Shown here: positions 34,604 to 44,389 of the stretch, in pieces
Layout: every line of letters begins with the position of its first letter
Numbering within the stretch: the stretch's first letter is position 1
Assembly: GCF_004101865.1 (NCBI RefSeq)
Contig: NZ_CP026118.1
Coordinates: 186,001-250,000, forward strand
DNA: 64,000 bases
Source of the DNA: Halobacillus litoralis
GTDB lineage: Bacteria; Bacillota; Bacilli; Bacillales; Halobacillaceae
Direction of reading: 5' to 3'
Made by a program: the position numbers and the translations under genes
Notes under the pieces: model-generated
Seen by the model: the letters and a program-made list of their open reading frames with translations, nothing else
The model's database searches: none
Told to the model about the DNA's origin: nothing

Positions 34604-36607
34604 TTATTTCATTAGGTTTTCCGCATGTTTCACTACATTTTCAACTGTAAAGCCATAGTTTTCAATGACTGTATTTCCAGGTGCGGAGGCACCGAATGTA
34701 TCGATTCCAATGACAGACCCATCAAGACCGACATAACGTTCCCATCCGAAGGAAGCAGCCATTTCAACTGCAAGACGTTTACGAACGTTCGGAGGCAATA
34801 CTTTCTCTTTGTATTCCTGAGGTTGTACATTGAAACGATCGAAAGAAGGAATACTCACGACGCGGACATCGTACCCTTTCTTCTTCAATTCGTCTTGGGC
34901 TTTGACAATTAATTGAACTTCAGAACCAGAGGCGAGAAGGATAGCATCAGGCTCTTCTTTATCTGAATCACTAAGGATGTAAGCACCTCGCTTCAGACCT
35001 TCGTAAGCATTCTCTTCTGTACCTTCAAGTGTAGGAAGTCCTTGACGAGTCAACACAAGCGCAGTAGGAGTGGTATTAGACTCCAGGGCGATTCTCCACG
35101 CAGCATTGGTTTCGTTTCCATCTGCAGGACGGACGACTGAAAGGTTCGGCATTGCTCTAAGTGAAGGCAGCTGCTCCACTGGTTCGTGTGTCGGACCATC
35201 TTCACCGACTGCTACTGAATCGTGAGTAAACACATAGTTCACAGGAAGATTCATAAGTGCAGACAGACGGATTGCCGGACGCATGTAATCACTGAAGACG
35301 AAGAATGTACCGGCATAAACTTTCAGACCTCCGTGGAGACACATACCATTCAGGGCAGAAGCCATCGCAAATTCACGTACCCCAAACCAAATGTTACGCC
35401 CCGCATAGTTTTCACGGGAGAAGTCTTCGTGATCTTTCACGGCTGTTTTGTTTGAACCGGCAAGATCGGCACTACCACCGAAGAAATAAGGGATGGCATC
35501 AGATAAAGCATTAATCGCACCCCCGGAAGCTGCACGGGTTGCAGGACTGTCCTCACCAACTGTATAAGAAGGCAGTTCTTTGTCCCATCCTTCTGGCAGC
35601 TCACCACGGATGGCTGCTTCCAGCTCTTTCCCAAGCTCAGGATATGATTCTTTATATTGAGTCATCAGATCATTCCAGGACTGCTCTTTATCTTGACCAT
35701 TTTCCTGTACTTTCTCTTTGAAATCTTGATAAACTTCATCAGGTACATGGAAAGGTTCATGACCCCATTCATAAAATTCTTTAGCTGCAGTCACTTCATC
35801 TTCACCTAAAGGTGCACCATGAGAATCAGATTTACCGGATTTGTTTGGAGAACCGTAGCCGATCACTGTTTTAACTTCGATCATAGTCGGCTGATCCGTA
35901 TTCGCTCTCGCCTTTTCCAGCGCTTTCGTAATTTCTTCTGTATCTGTGCCGTTTTCAACACGGATAACCTGCCATCCATAAGCTTCATAGCGTTTTTCAA
36001 CACTCTCACTGAAAGAGCGATCCAGATCACCATCAAGCGAAATATCATTCGAATCATAAAGAACGATTAATTTACCAAGACCAAGGTGGCCAGCTAAAGA
36101 GGCGGATTCTTGGGATACACCTTCCATCAAATCTCCATCGCCGCAAATCGTATAAGTGTAATGATCTACTACATTGTAGCTCTCGCGGTTGTATTTAGCT
36201 GCCAGATGGGCTTCAGCCATCGCCATACCAGTTGCCATAGCGATTCCTTGTCCAAGAGGGCCTGTCGTAGCCTCGACTCCATCCGTGTGACCAAACTCAG
36301 GGTGACCGGGAGTTTTGGAATCCCACTGACGGAAAGACTTCAAATCGTCCATCTTCACATTATATCCTGAGAGGTGTAATAGACTGTAAAGCAGCATAGA
36401 TCCATGCCCTGCTGATAATACAAAACGGTCACGGTTGAACCATTCAGAATTATTCGGGTTGTGATCCATGAATTTCGTCCATAGTGTGTAAGCCATCGGT
36501 GCAGCCCCCATAGGCATCCCCGGGTGACCAGAGTTTGCTTTTTCTACTGCATCGATCGTAAGTGTTCTGATCGTATTGATTGATGTTTGTTCAAGGCTGT
36601 TAGCCAT
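34604..36607 (-). CDS. tkt: Transketolase
   Basis: Thiamine-diphosphate enzyme of the pentose phosphate pathway, 667 residues, the same length as B. subtilis Tkt. The ThDP motif [19 protein letters not shown] is near residue 155, [19 protein letters not shown] near 465, and the C-terminal transketolase domain is complete. ATG at 36607 is chosen over a TTG three codons earlier, since AGGGG then sits at about ten bases. Confidence 0.96.
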   Translation of the reverse strand: MANSLEQTSINTIRTLTIDAVEKANSGHPGMPMGAAPMAYTLWTKFMDHNPNNSEWFNRDRFVLSAGHGSMLLYSLLHLSGYNVKMDDLKSFRQWDSKTPGHPEFGHTDGVEATTGPLGQGIAMATGMAMAEAHLAAKYNRESYNVVDHYTYTICGDGDLMEGVSQESASLAGHLGLGKLIVLYDSNDISLDGDLDRSFSESVEKRYEAYGWQVIRVENGTDTEEITKALEKARANTDQPTMIEVKTVIGYGSPNKSGKSDSHGAPLGEDEVTAAKEFYEWGHEPFHVPDEVYQDFKEKVQENGQDKEQSWNDLMTQYKESYPELGKELEAAIRGELPEGWDKELPSYTVGEDSPATRAASGGAINALSDAIPYFFGGSADLAGSNKTAVKDHEDFSRENYAGRNIWFGVREFAMASALNGMCLHGGLKVYAGTFFVFSDYMRPAIRLSALMNLPVNYVFTHDSVAVGEDGPTHEPVEQLPSLRAMPNLSVVRPADGNETNAAWRIALESNTTPTALVLTRQGLPTLEGTEENAYEGLKRGAYILSDSDKEEPDAILLASGSEVQLIVKAQDELKKKGYDVRVVSIPSFDRFNVQPQEYKEKVLPPNVRKRLAVEMAASFGWERYVGLDGSVIGIDTFGASAPGNTVIENYGFTVENVVKHAENLMK

Positions 36608-36915
36608 GTCCAACATTCCCCTTTCTGTTCAGGTATATGTACCATGTATTATCCTATAATGAAAATCCATTTGAAACAAGCATAGGATGAACTTTCATAA
36701 AGATCTTCCCTATACTTTCCCCTTAAATGATGGAATTAAACAGACGTTCATTCGCTACTGAAACGTTCCTTAAGAGTGATCCAAAAACAAGAAGATGAGG
36801 TTTTCAGCTCTGACTAAGAGCGTCTCATTCAAGGTTGTCATTGATCTTTTAAAATATTCTTTACCAGTATCTTTTCTTCTATTTTATTATAGCCGTTTTT
36901 ATTTTCCGGGAGAAA
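36608..36915. other. Noncoding stretch upstream of tkt
   Basis: About 300 bases without a supported gene. The part near 36640-36680 must contain the tkt promoter; a TTTCAA...GATAAT pair at 17-base spacing on the minus strand is possible. A weak nested hairpin (ATGAG with CTCAT, GCTCT with AGAGC) spans about 36794-36831. Nothing else is recognised. Confidence 0.5.
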
Positions 36916-36950
36916 CAAAAAAGAAAGCACTCTACTGCAATAGAGTGCTC
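36916..36950 (-). terminator. Terminator of the yneA-yneB-ynzC operon
   Basis: GAGCACTCTA pairs with TAGAGTGCTt around a short loop on the minus strand, followed by TCTTTTTTG, ten bases past the ynzC stop. Confidence 0.82.
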
Positions 36951-36960
36951 ATGGAAACAG

Positions 36961-37194
36961 CTAGTTCTTTTTCTCATTTTCCTGCATTTGTTTCAGTTTT
37001 TTCGGTGTAACATCTGTACCTTCAGGATCGATGACAGTGACACCTTTCAATTGATTCTTAAAGGATTTACGAGCATTTTTCAGATATTCTTGTCTTAATT
37101 TCTGTTGTTCATTCTTTTCCTCTTTCGTCAATTCTTCTTGTTTTGATTTATTGGCTAACTCGTTGATTCGATTGATTTTCTCTTTGGATAACAT
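36961..37194 (-). CDS. ynzC: DUF896 family protein YnzC
   Basis: A 77-residue, highly charged helical protein. The N-terminal helix pair LSKEKINRINELANKSK and the middle EEKNEQQKLRQEYLK mark the UPF0291/DUF896 family. It is the last gene of the SOS operon in B. subtilis, and the same order is kept here. Function is unknown. Confidence 0.9.
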   Translation of the reverse strand: MLSKEKINRINELANKSKQEELTKEEKNEQQKLRQEYLKNARKSFKNQLKGVTVIDPEGTDVTPKKLKQMQENEKKN

Positions 37195-37290
37195 AAGATC
37201 CTACTCCTTTATATATAGTCTGGACCGTAAAAACATGAAAAAGACAAGCAGCCTTTAAGACTCTTGTCGTTTAAGTATATATTAACTTGC

Positions 37291-37959
<669 letters not shown>

Positions 37960-37982
37960 CTATAAGTTCTACGACTGATTAC

Positions 37983-38078
37983 TTACCCGCTCGTAACCAT
38001 AGAATAATAGAGAAAGGCAAAACTCACAACGAACAATAATAAATAAGTGTAATCCAGTTTGGATAATTTGTTGAACAT
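37983..38078 (-). CDS. 31-residue single-pass membrane peptide in the YneA position (SOS operon)
   Basis: A 31-codon ORF with the strong ribosome site CGGAGGGATTAATC before ATG. It encodes a short polar start (MFNKLSKLDY) and a hydrophobic helix of about 15-18 residues (TYLLLFVVSFAFLYYSM), ending VTSG. It lies between four LexA-like boxes and yneB, exactly where bacilli encode the SOS cell-division inhibitor YneA. Normal YneA (about 105 residues) has a membrane helix plus a LysM domain; the LysM part is absent and only 41 bases separate this stop from yneB. It may be a reduced YneA that keeps the membrane helix, a role that is inferred. Confidence 0.7.
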   Translation of the reverse strand: MFNKLSKLDYTYLLLFVVSFAFLYYSMVTSG

Positions 38079-38097
38079 GATTAATCCCTCCGTTTTA

Positions 38098-38196
38098 AGA
38101 ACGAACGTTCCCTTAGAACTTGTGTTCGCATTTGTTGATTACCATTATATACGAATGTGTGTTCTTGTCAACTTGTATTTTTCGAACGCTTGTTTG
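38098..38196. promoter_or_regulatory. Cluster of four LexA/DinR boxes between lexA and the yneA-like operon
   Basis: Four matches to CGAAC-N4-GTTCG lie in the divergent region: AGAACGAACGTTCC (38098-38111), AGAACTTGTGTTCG (38115-38128), CGAATGTGTGTTCT (38152-38165) and CGAACGCTTGTTTG (38183-38196). The first two fit the GAAC-N4-GTTC core exactly; the last two differ by one core base each. The last overlaps the lexA -35. Together they imply tight joint repression of lexA and the membrane-peptide operon. Confidence 0.85.
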
Positions 38197-38222
38197 TGTT
38201 TTTGAAATGACCGTGGTACAAT
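38194..38222 (+). promoter_or_regulatory. lexA promoter
   Basis: TTGTGT (38194-38199) and TACAAT (38217-38222) at 17-base spacing, 36 bases before the lexA start. The fourth LexA box ends inside the -35. Confidence 0.7.
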
Positions 38223-38258
38223 GTGGTTACTATAATCCTATGTACGAGGTGCTAATCT

Positions 38259-38882
38259 ATGAGTAAACTTTCAAAGCGGCAGCAAGAGATATTAGATTTT
38301 ATTAAAGAACAAGTATTAATGAAAGGTTATCCACCATCTGTAAGGGAAATCGGAGAATCTGTCGGGCTGGCTTCCAGCTCTACCGTACATGGACATCTAT
38401 CCAGACTGGAGAAGAAAGGGTATATCCGCCGGGATCCTACTAAGCCAAGAGCAATAGAAGTCATCGAATTAGAAGAAGATCATAGCATACCGAGAAGTGA
38501 AGCCTCATATGCCCCAGTGATAGGTAAAGTTACGGCAGGGTCTCCTATCACTGCAGTTGAAAATATCGAAGAATATGTGCCGCTCCCAGACACATTAGCA
38601 GGATCAGACGACAATACATTCGTCCTTATCGTGCAAGGGGAAAGTATGATCGAAGCAGGAATACTGAATGGAGATATGGTGATAGTCAGACAACAACAGA
38701 CAGCTCAAAATGGAGATATAGTCGTTGCAATGACAGAAGATGAAGAAGCCACTGTCAAACGCTTCTTTAAAGAGAAGAACCATATCCGCCTTCAGCCTGA
38801 AAATGCCACGATGGAACCGATCATCTTGAACGATGTATCGATTCTAGGAAAAGTCGTCGGTTTATATCGCACAGTTCATTAA
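38259..38882 (+). CDS. lexA: LexA repressor
   Basis: SOS repressor of 207 residues (DinR). The winged helix-turn-helix is at the N terminus ([22 protein letters not shown] near 29-50). The autocleavage site is Ala93-Gly94 in VTAGSP, and the Ser129/Lys167 dyad is in [10 protein letters not shown] and ATVKRFF. All residues needed for RecA-stimulated self-cleavage are present. GAGGTG precedes ATG. Confidence 0.97.
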   Translation: MSKLSKRQQEILDFIKEQVLMKGYPPSVREIGESVGLASSSTVHGHLSRLEKKGYIRRDPTKPRAIEVIELEEDHSIPRSEASYAPVIGKVTAGSPITAVENIEEYVPLPDTLAGSDDNTFVLIVQGESMIEAGILNGDMVIVRQQQTAQNGDIVVAMTEDEEATVKRFFKEKNHIRLQPENATMEPIILNDVSILGKVVGLYRTVH

Positions 38883-38913
38883 AAAAGACGAGGGAGCCCC
38901 TCGTCTTTTTTTT
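38881..38913 (+). terminator. Terminator of lexA
   Basis: AAAAAAGACGAGGG pairs with CCCTCGTCTTTTTT around a three-base loop, directly after the lexA stop. Confidence 0.92.
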
Positions 38914-39110
38914 GTTCCCATACATATCAGGAATGGAATAGTACGTTCACTTCTCATTCTGCTAGTCCTTGATTTTACTATATATTAAAACGATACAGTT
39001 TCATTAGAGACTCTAATAAGTTGCTGAACCTCTACTAGACTCTTTCATTATGTACAAGCGCACATTTCTCCTTCATCGTGACACTCTCCCATCCTCTTGT
39101 CTATTTCTCT

Positions 39111-39119
39111 CATACTCTA
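39111..39119 (+). promoter_or_regulatory. Possible SigK -10 element of the coat gene
   Basis: CATACTCTA fits the SigK -10 pattern CATANNNTA and lies 30 bases before the start of a coat-protein gene that would be expressed late in the mother cell. The -35 AC element is not clear. The preceding 38914-39110 holds no gene; it contains the perfect palindrome ATTAGAGaCTCTAAT at 39003-39017. Confidence 0.35.
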
Positions 39120-39148
39120 TTAGTAAATAGTGTAAAGGAGTGAAATAA

Positions 39149-39700
39149 ATGAGTTGTAAATGTAAAAAAAGCAACTGTGTCTGTGAAAAGGTAAGAAAAA
39201 TTGCCGCAGCACAGGACGAAGTTGCCAATAATGATTGCTGTCGTGCTGGTTCATGTGAGAAATCACTAAGAGATTTGCTTTCTCCTGCAGCAAATGGGAA
39301 CGGAAATGACACGATTCCGTTCATGCTTCTATGTGGATGCGAAAGCGCACTTTCCGGTTTGCTTCCGTACTTTGCCTGGGGAGTAAGAAATGTCAACACA
39401 TCCTGCTTCGGTCCCATTCCGTCTCCATTTTTCCGTGTAAAGAAAATCAAAGAGGATGACAAATGTTGCGCGGTCTTGGAACTTCTATATCCGAGCCTGT
39501 GTGACTCCACACCAGATTCACTGCTAGACTTCATTGAATATGATGGATGGTATGCAACAGGGGCTTGTGTAGAAGTGGATCTTAGTAACTTCACTGGTAT
39601 CACGTGTTTCCCACCAACTACAACGATGACACCTACTGCTAGTAATATGCAAGCAGGTATCAATGCTGTTAATGCTCTACGCAATCAGCAAGCTAAATAA
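39149..39700 (+). CDS. Spore coat/crust protein of the CotY/CotZ/ExsY family
   Basis: A cysteine-rich protein of 183 residues, starting MSCKCKKSNCVCEKV. Conserved segments include GNGNDTIPFMLLCGCESAL, SPFFRVKKIKEDDKCCAVLELL and GACVEVDLSNFTGITCF, the pattern of CotY/CotZ and exosporium ExsY. These proteins self-assemble into disulfide-linked crust or exosporium layers. AAAGGAG precedes ATG. CotY, CotZ and ExsY cannot be told apart from sequence alone. It is not in this place in B. subtilis. Confidence 0.88.
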   Translation: MSCKCKKSNCVCEKVRKIAAAQDEVANNDCCRAGSCEKSLRDLLSPAANGNGNDTIPFMLLCGCESALSGLLPYFAWGVRNVNTSCFGPIPSPFFRVKKIKEDDKCCAVLELLYPSLCDSTPDSLLDFIEYDGWYATGACVEVDLSNFTGITCFPPTTTMTPTASNMQAGINAVNALRNQQAK

Positions 39701-39731
39701 TCAGGGGATACCTGATATGATTTAAATGTTA

Positions 39732-39766
39732 AAGCGACCTTACACTATGATAAGGTCGTTTTATTT
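39732..39766 (+). terminator. Terminator of the CotY/CotZ-type gene
   Basis: AAAGCGACCTTA pairs with TAAGGTCGtTTT around an eight-base loop, followed by T residues. Confidence 0.8.
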
Positions 39767-39883
39767 ATGTGTGACGGATACTTATATTCCTGCTACTTTC
39801 TCTCTACTATACAGAGTAATCCAACTAAGGAGCTTTTCTATTCATCTTTTCAGGGCTGTGTATCCATTCATCCCGCAGCGTAC

Positions 39884-39920
39884 AAAAAAGCCTCAACGCA
39901 AGGAGCATTGAGGCTTTTTT
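39884..39920. terminator. Terminator of glnA
   Basis: AAAAAAGCCTCAA pairs with TTGAGGCTTTTTT around an eleven-base loop, six bases past the glnA stop. Confidence 0.88.
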
Positions 39921-39925
39921 AAATA

Positions 39926-41257
39926 TTAATAAGTTTGCAAATATTGTTCTCTTTCCCAAGGGTGCACTTGTGTTCTGAACATGTCCCATTCGATTTCTTT
40001 CGCTTCAATGAAGTGTTCGAAAAGGTGCTCCCCAAGTGCTTCAACCATGATCGGGTCTTGTTGCAACTCTTCAAGCGCATCATAAAGGGTAGCAGGAAGG
40101 TCTTTCACACCGTGAGCTTCACGTTCCTTTTTATCCATAACATAGATATTACGATCGACAGGTGCTGGGGCTTCCAATTTATTTTCCACTCCGTCGAGTC
40201 CGGCCGCAAGCAATACCGCCATGGCCATATAAGGGTTGGCCGCTGGATCGACACTACGTACTTCGATACGTGTGCTTAACCCACGTGAAGTCGGTACACG
40301 TACGAGCGGGCTGCGGTTTTGTCCAGACCAGGCGACATAACATGGCGCTTCATATCCTGGAACTAGACGCTTATACGAGTTGACTGTAGGATTCGTCACG
40401 GCTGTGAAGTTTGTTGCGTGTTTAATGATTCCTGCTGTGAACTGGTAAGCTACTTCAGAGAGCTGCTCTTTTCCTTTTTCTTCAAAGAAGGCGTTACCAT
40501 CTTTATTGAATAGGGACATGTTTGCGTGCATCCCGGATCCATTTACACCGAATAATGGTTTAGGCATGAATGTAGCATGTAAACCATGTTGACGTGCAAT
40601 CGTTTTGACAACCAGTTTAAATGTCTGAATGTCATCACAATGTTTAACAGCATCGGAGTATTTAAAGTCAATCTCGTGCTGTCCCGGAGCTACTTCGTGG
40701 TGGGAAGCTTCAATTTCAAAACCTATTTCTTCAAGTTCAAGGACGATATCCCGACGACAGTTCTCGCCCAAATCGGTCGGTGCTAAATCAAAATATCCAC
40801 CTTTATCATTGAGCTCCATCGTAGGATTTCCTTTTTCATCCAATTTAAACAGGAAGAATTCTGGTTCCGTTCCAATATTGAACGCAGAGAATCCAAGTTT
40901 CTCCATTTTCTTAATGTTCCGCTTCAGATTATAGCGCGGGCAACCTTCAAAAGGTGTTTTATCCGGGTTGTAAATGTCACAAATGAATCGTGCCACTTTC
41001 CCCTTTTCGGAAGTCCATGGGAAAACGACGAATGAGTCCAGGTCCGGTACTAAATACATATCGGACTCTTCAATACGAACGAAACCTTCAATAGAAGATC
41101 CGTCGAACATCATCATTCCATCTAATGCTTTATCTAATTGGCTTAGTGGAATTTCCACGTTTTTGATTGTGCCCAGCATATCAGTGAACTGCAACCGAAT
41201 GAACCGGACATTTTCCTCATCGATTTTTTTGTAAATTTCTTCTTTTGTCAAACCCAT
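39926..41257 (-). CDS. glnA: Glutamine synthetase, type I (GSI-alpha)
   Basis: Ammonia-assimilating enzyme of 443 residues, almost colinear with B. subtilis GlnA (444). Landmarks are [18 protein letters not shown], the ATP-binding [12 protein letters not shown] and NRSPLVRVP. It lacks the adenylylation region of proteobacterial enzymes; in this group activity is feedback-inhibited and the inhibited enzyme also controls GlnR and TnrA. ATG at 41257 follows AGGGGA; the in-frame start 21 bases earlier has no ribosome site. It is co-transcribed with glnR. Confidence 0.97.
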   Translation of the reverse strand: MGLTKEEIYKKIDEENVRFIRLQFTDMLGTIKNVEIPLSQLDKALDGMMMFDGSSIEGFVRIEESDMYLVPDLDSFVVFPWTSEKGKVARFICDIYNPDKTPFEGCPRYNLKRNIKKMEKLGFSAFNIGTEPEFFLFKLDEKGNPTMELNDKGGYFDLAPTDLGENCRRDIVLELEEIGFEIEASHHEVAPGQHEIDFKYSDAVKHCDDIQTFKLVVKTIARQHGLHATFMPKPLFGVNGSGMHANMSLFNKDGNAFFEEKGKEQLSEVAYQFTAGIIKHATNFTAVTNPTVNSYKRLVPGYEAPCYVAWSGQNRSPLVRVPTSRGLSTRIEVRSVDPAANPYMAMAVLLAAGLDGVENKLEAPAPVDRNIYVMDKKEREAHGVKDLPATLYDALEELQQDPIMVEALGEHLFEHFIEAKEIEWDMFRTQVHPWEREQYLQTY

Positions 41258-41281
41258 TACATCTTCCCCTCTCAACACTAA

Positions 41282-41686
41282 TTAATGGAAGAATCTAGAC
41301 ATTTCTCCCTGTCTGATTCCCAATTTACCTTGCCTTCCCGCTGTGAATAGTTCTTGTTGGAGCATACGACGAAGTTCTTTTTCAGTCAGTTCATTATGGA
41401 CTTCCTGAATTTGTTCTTCATCGTAAGCCTGGTTCTCTGGCTGTTTATCAAGCTTAAGAACTTTTTTAATCCCCGCCATGTTCACTCCTTGATCAATAAG
41501 GTCTTTGATTTCTAACAATCGATCGACGTCATTGAATGAGAACATACGACGGTTCCCTTCTGATCGGGCCGGATGAATCAGCTGATGCTGTTCATAATAC
41601 CGGATTTGCCGAGCAGTAAGGTCTGTTAAAGATTGAACAATCCCCATCGGGAACAAGGGCATTGAACGACGAATTTCATCACTCAT
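41282..41686 (-). CDS. glnR: MerR-family nitrogen repressor GlnR
   Basis: A 134-residue regulator with an N-terminal MerR winged helix ([26 protein letters not shown] region) and a C-terminal tail that, in this family, interacts with feedback-inhibited glutamine synthetase. It represses its own operon with glnA in nitrogen excess. A perfect GlnR box lies upstream. The glnA ribosome site follows closely after its stop. Confidence 0.95.
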   Translation of the reverse strand: MSDEIRRSMPLFPMGIVQSLTDLTARQIRYYEQHQLIHPARSEGNRRMFSFNDVDRLLEIKDLIDQGVNMAGIKKVLKLDKQPENQAYDEEQIQEVHNELTEKELRRMLQQELFTAGRQGKLGIRQGEMSRFFH

Positions 41687-41720
41687 CGATGTGCCTCCTC
41701 CCCATAAGAATGATACTTTA

Positions 41721-41769
41721 ATTATACTTCAAGCAAGGTATATGTCAACATATGTGAGGAATGTTCACA
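41721..41769 (-). promoter_or_regulatory. glnRA promoter with GlnR box
   Basis: On the minus strand TTGACA (41743-41748) and TATAAT (41721-41726) at 16-base spacing form a strong SigA promoter. Directly upstream is TGTGAACATTCCTCACA (41753-41769), an exact match to the GlnR/TnrA consensus TGTNAN7TNACA. Confidence 0.88.
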
Positions 41770-41809
41770 TAAGAAAATTTAACAAGTGAAACAGGTCGTT
41801 AACCTGCTT

Positions 41810-43060
41810 TTAATCAAGCTTAACCATTCCTTCTTCTATCAATTGTCCAGCAGCATTCACGACAGCTATTTTGACATGAGCGTAGGTCAGCCCGCCTTGT
41901 ATAAAGGCAGTATATGGCGGGCGGATCGGTCCATCTGCTGTCAACTCCAAACTTGCTCCTTGAATGAAAGTTCCTGCTGCCATGATAACTTCATCTTCAT
42001 ACCCCGGCATTGCGCTCGGTTGAGGTTTGACATGGGAATTTATCGGTGACGCCTGCTGGATGGTTTGACAGAATCGGATCATCTGTTCGGCAGTTTCGAA
42101 GTTGACGGATTGGATTAAATCGGTGCGCTCCGCATCAAATGGAGGGCTTGTATGGAATCCCAGCAGATCAAGGAACCTGGCAGAAAATATCGCACCCTTC
42201 AATGCCTCTCCGACAATATGGGGGGCTAGGAATATTCCCTGGTACATTTCTTGAAGACTATTCAGACTTGCACCGGTTTCTTTCCCTAACCCCGGGGCAG
42301 TCAAGCGGTAACTGCACTGTTCGATCAAACTTTCTCTCCCGGCTATGTATCCCCCGATGCGGGTAATTCCTCCTCCCGGGTTTTTAATTAAAGATCCCGC
42401 AATCAAATCTGCTCCTACCTCCAAAGGTTCCTTCGTTTCTACAAATTCGCCATAACAGTTGTCGACAAATACGATGACATCCTTCTTCAGACTACGGACA
42501 TACTTAATGATGGACGCTATTCGTTCTATATTGAATGATGGTCTGTCATCATAGCCTTTTGAACGCTGGATCGCCACTACCTTTGTCTCACTCTTTACCG
42601 ATTCACTTATCTTTGCTTCATCGAAGGACCCTTCCGCGGTTAATGGGACAGATTGATAAGTCACTCCAAAATCCTTCAACGAACCTTTGTCCTTAGTCCC
42701 GGATGTCCCTATAACTTCTTCAAGTGTGTCATACGGTTCCCCGGAGATGTACAAGAGCTCATCCCCTGGCCGCAGCACTCCGAATAACGCCGTAGTTATT
42801 GCGTGTGTCCCTGAAATCAATTGAGGGCGTACCAGAGCATCCTCCGCATCAAAAATCTCCGCATAGAGAGCCTCTAATGTGTCTCGTCCGAAATCATCAT
42901 AGCCGTACCCTGTGGTCGGATTGAAATGGGAGTCACTGACTCGTAATTTTTGAAAGGCATGTAAGACTTTTTCTTGATTGGATTCGACGATTTTATTCAC
43001 TTTGGCATGTTGCGCCACTATTTGTTGTTCAGTATTCAACTTAATTTCTTTCAAGTCCAT
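41810..43060 (-). CDS. ynbB: PLP-dependent methionine gamma-lyase-family protein YnbB
   Basis: A 416-residue fold-type I PLP enzyme of the YnbB group (aluminium-resistance/methionine gamma-lyase-like annotation in databases). Landmarks are GYGYDDFGRDTLE (about 51-63), the substrate/PLP segment LISGTHAIT, VFVDNCYGEFVE with the cofactor-binding aspartate, and GSLIKNPGGGI with the Schiff-base lysine. The reaction is not established. It sits between hflX and glnR as in B. subtilis. Confidence 0.85.
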   Translation of the reverse strand: MDLKEIKLNTEQQIVAQHAKVNKIVESNQEKVLHAFQKLRVSDSHFNPTTGYGYDDFGRDTLEALYAEIFDAEDALVRPQLISGTHAITTALFGVLRPGDELLYISGEPYDTLEEVIGTSGTKDKGSLKDFGVTYQSVPLTAEGSFDEAKISESVKSETKVVAIQRSKGYDDRPSFNIERIASIIKYVRSLKKDVIVFVDNCYGEFVETKEPLEVGADLIAGSLIKNPGGGITRIGGYIAGRESLIEQCSYRLTAPGLGKETGASLNSLQEMYQGIFLAPHIVGEALKGAIFSARFLDLLGFHTSPPFDAERTDLIQSVNFETAEQMIRFCQTIQQASPINSHVKPQPSAMPGYEDEVIMAAGTFIQGASLELTADGPIRPPYTAFIQGGLTYAHVKIAVVNAAGQLIEEGMVKLD

Positions 43061-43078
43061 GTTGTTCTCTTCCTAACA

Positions 43079-44314
43079 TTATAATATCTGATGTTTCAGA
43101 GGGTGGGCTGGATGGATGAAACCATGTAGCGCATATCCTTCTTTCTCTTCATAAAAATGCATGGAGGTAACCATACTGTATGATTTGAATTGCTGCAGTC
43201 TTTTCCCTTCTGAAGCATGTACAAACACATCGTATTCATGCCATTCTTCTTTGAGGACTTCTTCGATTTTATTCAATACCCGCTTTAAATCAATCGGGTC
43301 ATGCACACTGACGGTCAAAGAAGGGTAGGCATCAGGAATGAAATCCTCCGTGAGTAAATCTTTCTTATTATACACAGTCAGAACGGGTAAATGATCGGCA
43401 CCCAAATCCTCCAGCAGCTTCAATACCGTTTTCTCCTGTTGAAGGTGGTCCGAGTGGGCAGCATCCACCATATGCAGGACGAAATCAGCTTCTGTCACCT
43501 CTTCCAAAGTCGAACGAAAGGCAGCGACCAATGTTGTCGGTAGATCTTGAATGAAGCCAACTGTATCTGAAACTAACGCTTGGAACCCTGATGGGAGACT
43601 CACTTGTCTAGTTAAAGGATCGAGAGTGGCGAACAGCAGATCTTCCTCAAAAGACTGGCTTTCAGTTACGCGATTGAAAAATGTTGATTTTCCGGCATTC
43701 GTATAGCCGACAATCGCTATTTGAAAAGCGCGGTTGTCTTTGCGGCGCTTACGGTATTGCTGCCGTTGTTTAACGACAGTATCCAGCCGCTTCTTAATGT
43801 CATCAATCCGGCGGCGGATGTGACGGCGGTCACTTTCCAGCTTTGTTTCACCAGGACCCCGCGTCCCTATTCCTCCACCAAGGCGTGACATCTCTGTCCC
43901 TTGACCAGCCAGGCGTGGGAGCAAATATTGTAACTGAGCAAGTTCGACCTGCAATTTTCCCTCTTTTGTCCGGGCTCGAGAAGCAAAAATATCCAAAATC
44001 AACTGGCTGCGGTCAATGACTCTGCGTCCAACCTTTTCAGAAATATTCCGAAGTTGGCCTGGTGAAAGCTCGTCATTGAAAATAACGAGCTCCGCGCCCG
44101 AGTCATCCGCTTCCTGTTTGATTTCTTCTAATTTCCCTTCGCCCAGATATGTAGCCGGGTGAACCCGCTCTCGCTTTTGTGTGATGATCTTAGCGACTTC
44201 ACCATCAGCTGTTTCAGTCAAAGATTGAAGTTCTTTCAAGGAGGACTGAAAGCGGTCCTCCAATTCTTCAGGATCTTTTCTTGCAACTAACACGACTAAT
44301 TCTTTTTCACTCAT
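43079..44314 (-). CDS. hflX: Ribosome-associated GTPase HflX
   Basis: A 411-residue GTPase that splits stalled or hibernating ribosomes. The N-terminal HflX domain includes LGEGKLEEI and the glycine-rich SRLGGGIGTRGPGETKLE (about 143-160). The G1 motif GYTNAGKST is at 203-211, with DTVGFIQDLP and NKKD downstream. B. subtilis calls it YnbA. AGGTG precedes ATG. Confidence 0.95.
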   Translation of the reverse strand: MSEKELVVLVARKDPEELEDRFQSSLKELQSLTETADGEVAKIITQKRERVHPATYLGEGKLEEIKQEADDSGAELVIFNDELSPGQLRNISEKVGRRVIDRSQLILDIFASRARTKEGKLQVELAQLQYLLPRLAGQGTEMSRLGGGIGTRGPGETKLESDRRHIRRRIDDIKKRLDTVVKQRQQYRKRRKDNRAFQIAIVGYTNAGKSTFFNRVTESQSFEEDLLFATLDPLTRQVSLPSGFQALVSDTVGFIQDLPTTLVAAFRSTLEEVTEADFVLHMVDAAHSDHLQQEKTVLKLLEDLGADHLPVLTVYNKKDLLTEDFIPDAYPSLTVSVHDPIDLKRVLNKIEEVLKEEWHEYDVFVHASEGKRLQQFKSYSMVTSMHFYEEKEGYALHGFIHPAHPLKHQIL

Positions 44315-44389
44315 CCTTACACCTACTTTTCTACATCTTCACCCCACCCATCATAACAAAAAAGCAACAGAAAAGAATCATATCGCTCA

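Noticed and set aside
36795..37010. Plus-strand 71-codon frame upstream of tkt
   Set aside because: Runs through the ynzC terminator and into ynzC antisense, with a poor ribosome site.
39073..39684. Minus-strand open frame of 203 codons over the coat-protein gene
   Set aside because: Antisense shadow; the plus-strand gene has a clear family match, a ribosome site and a terminator.
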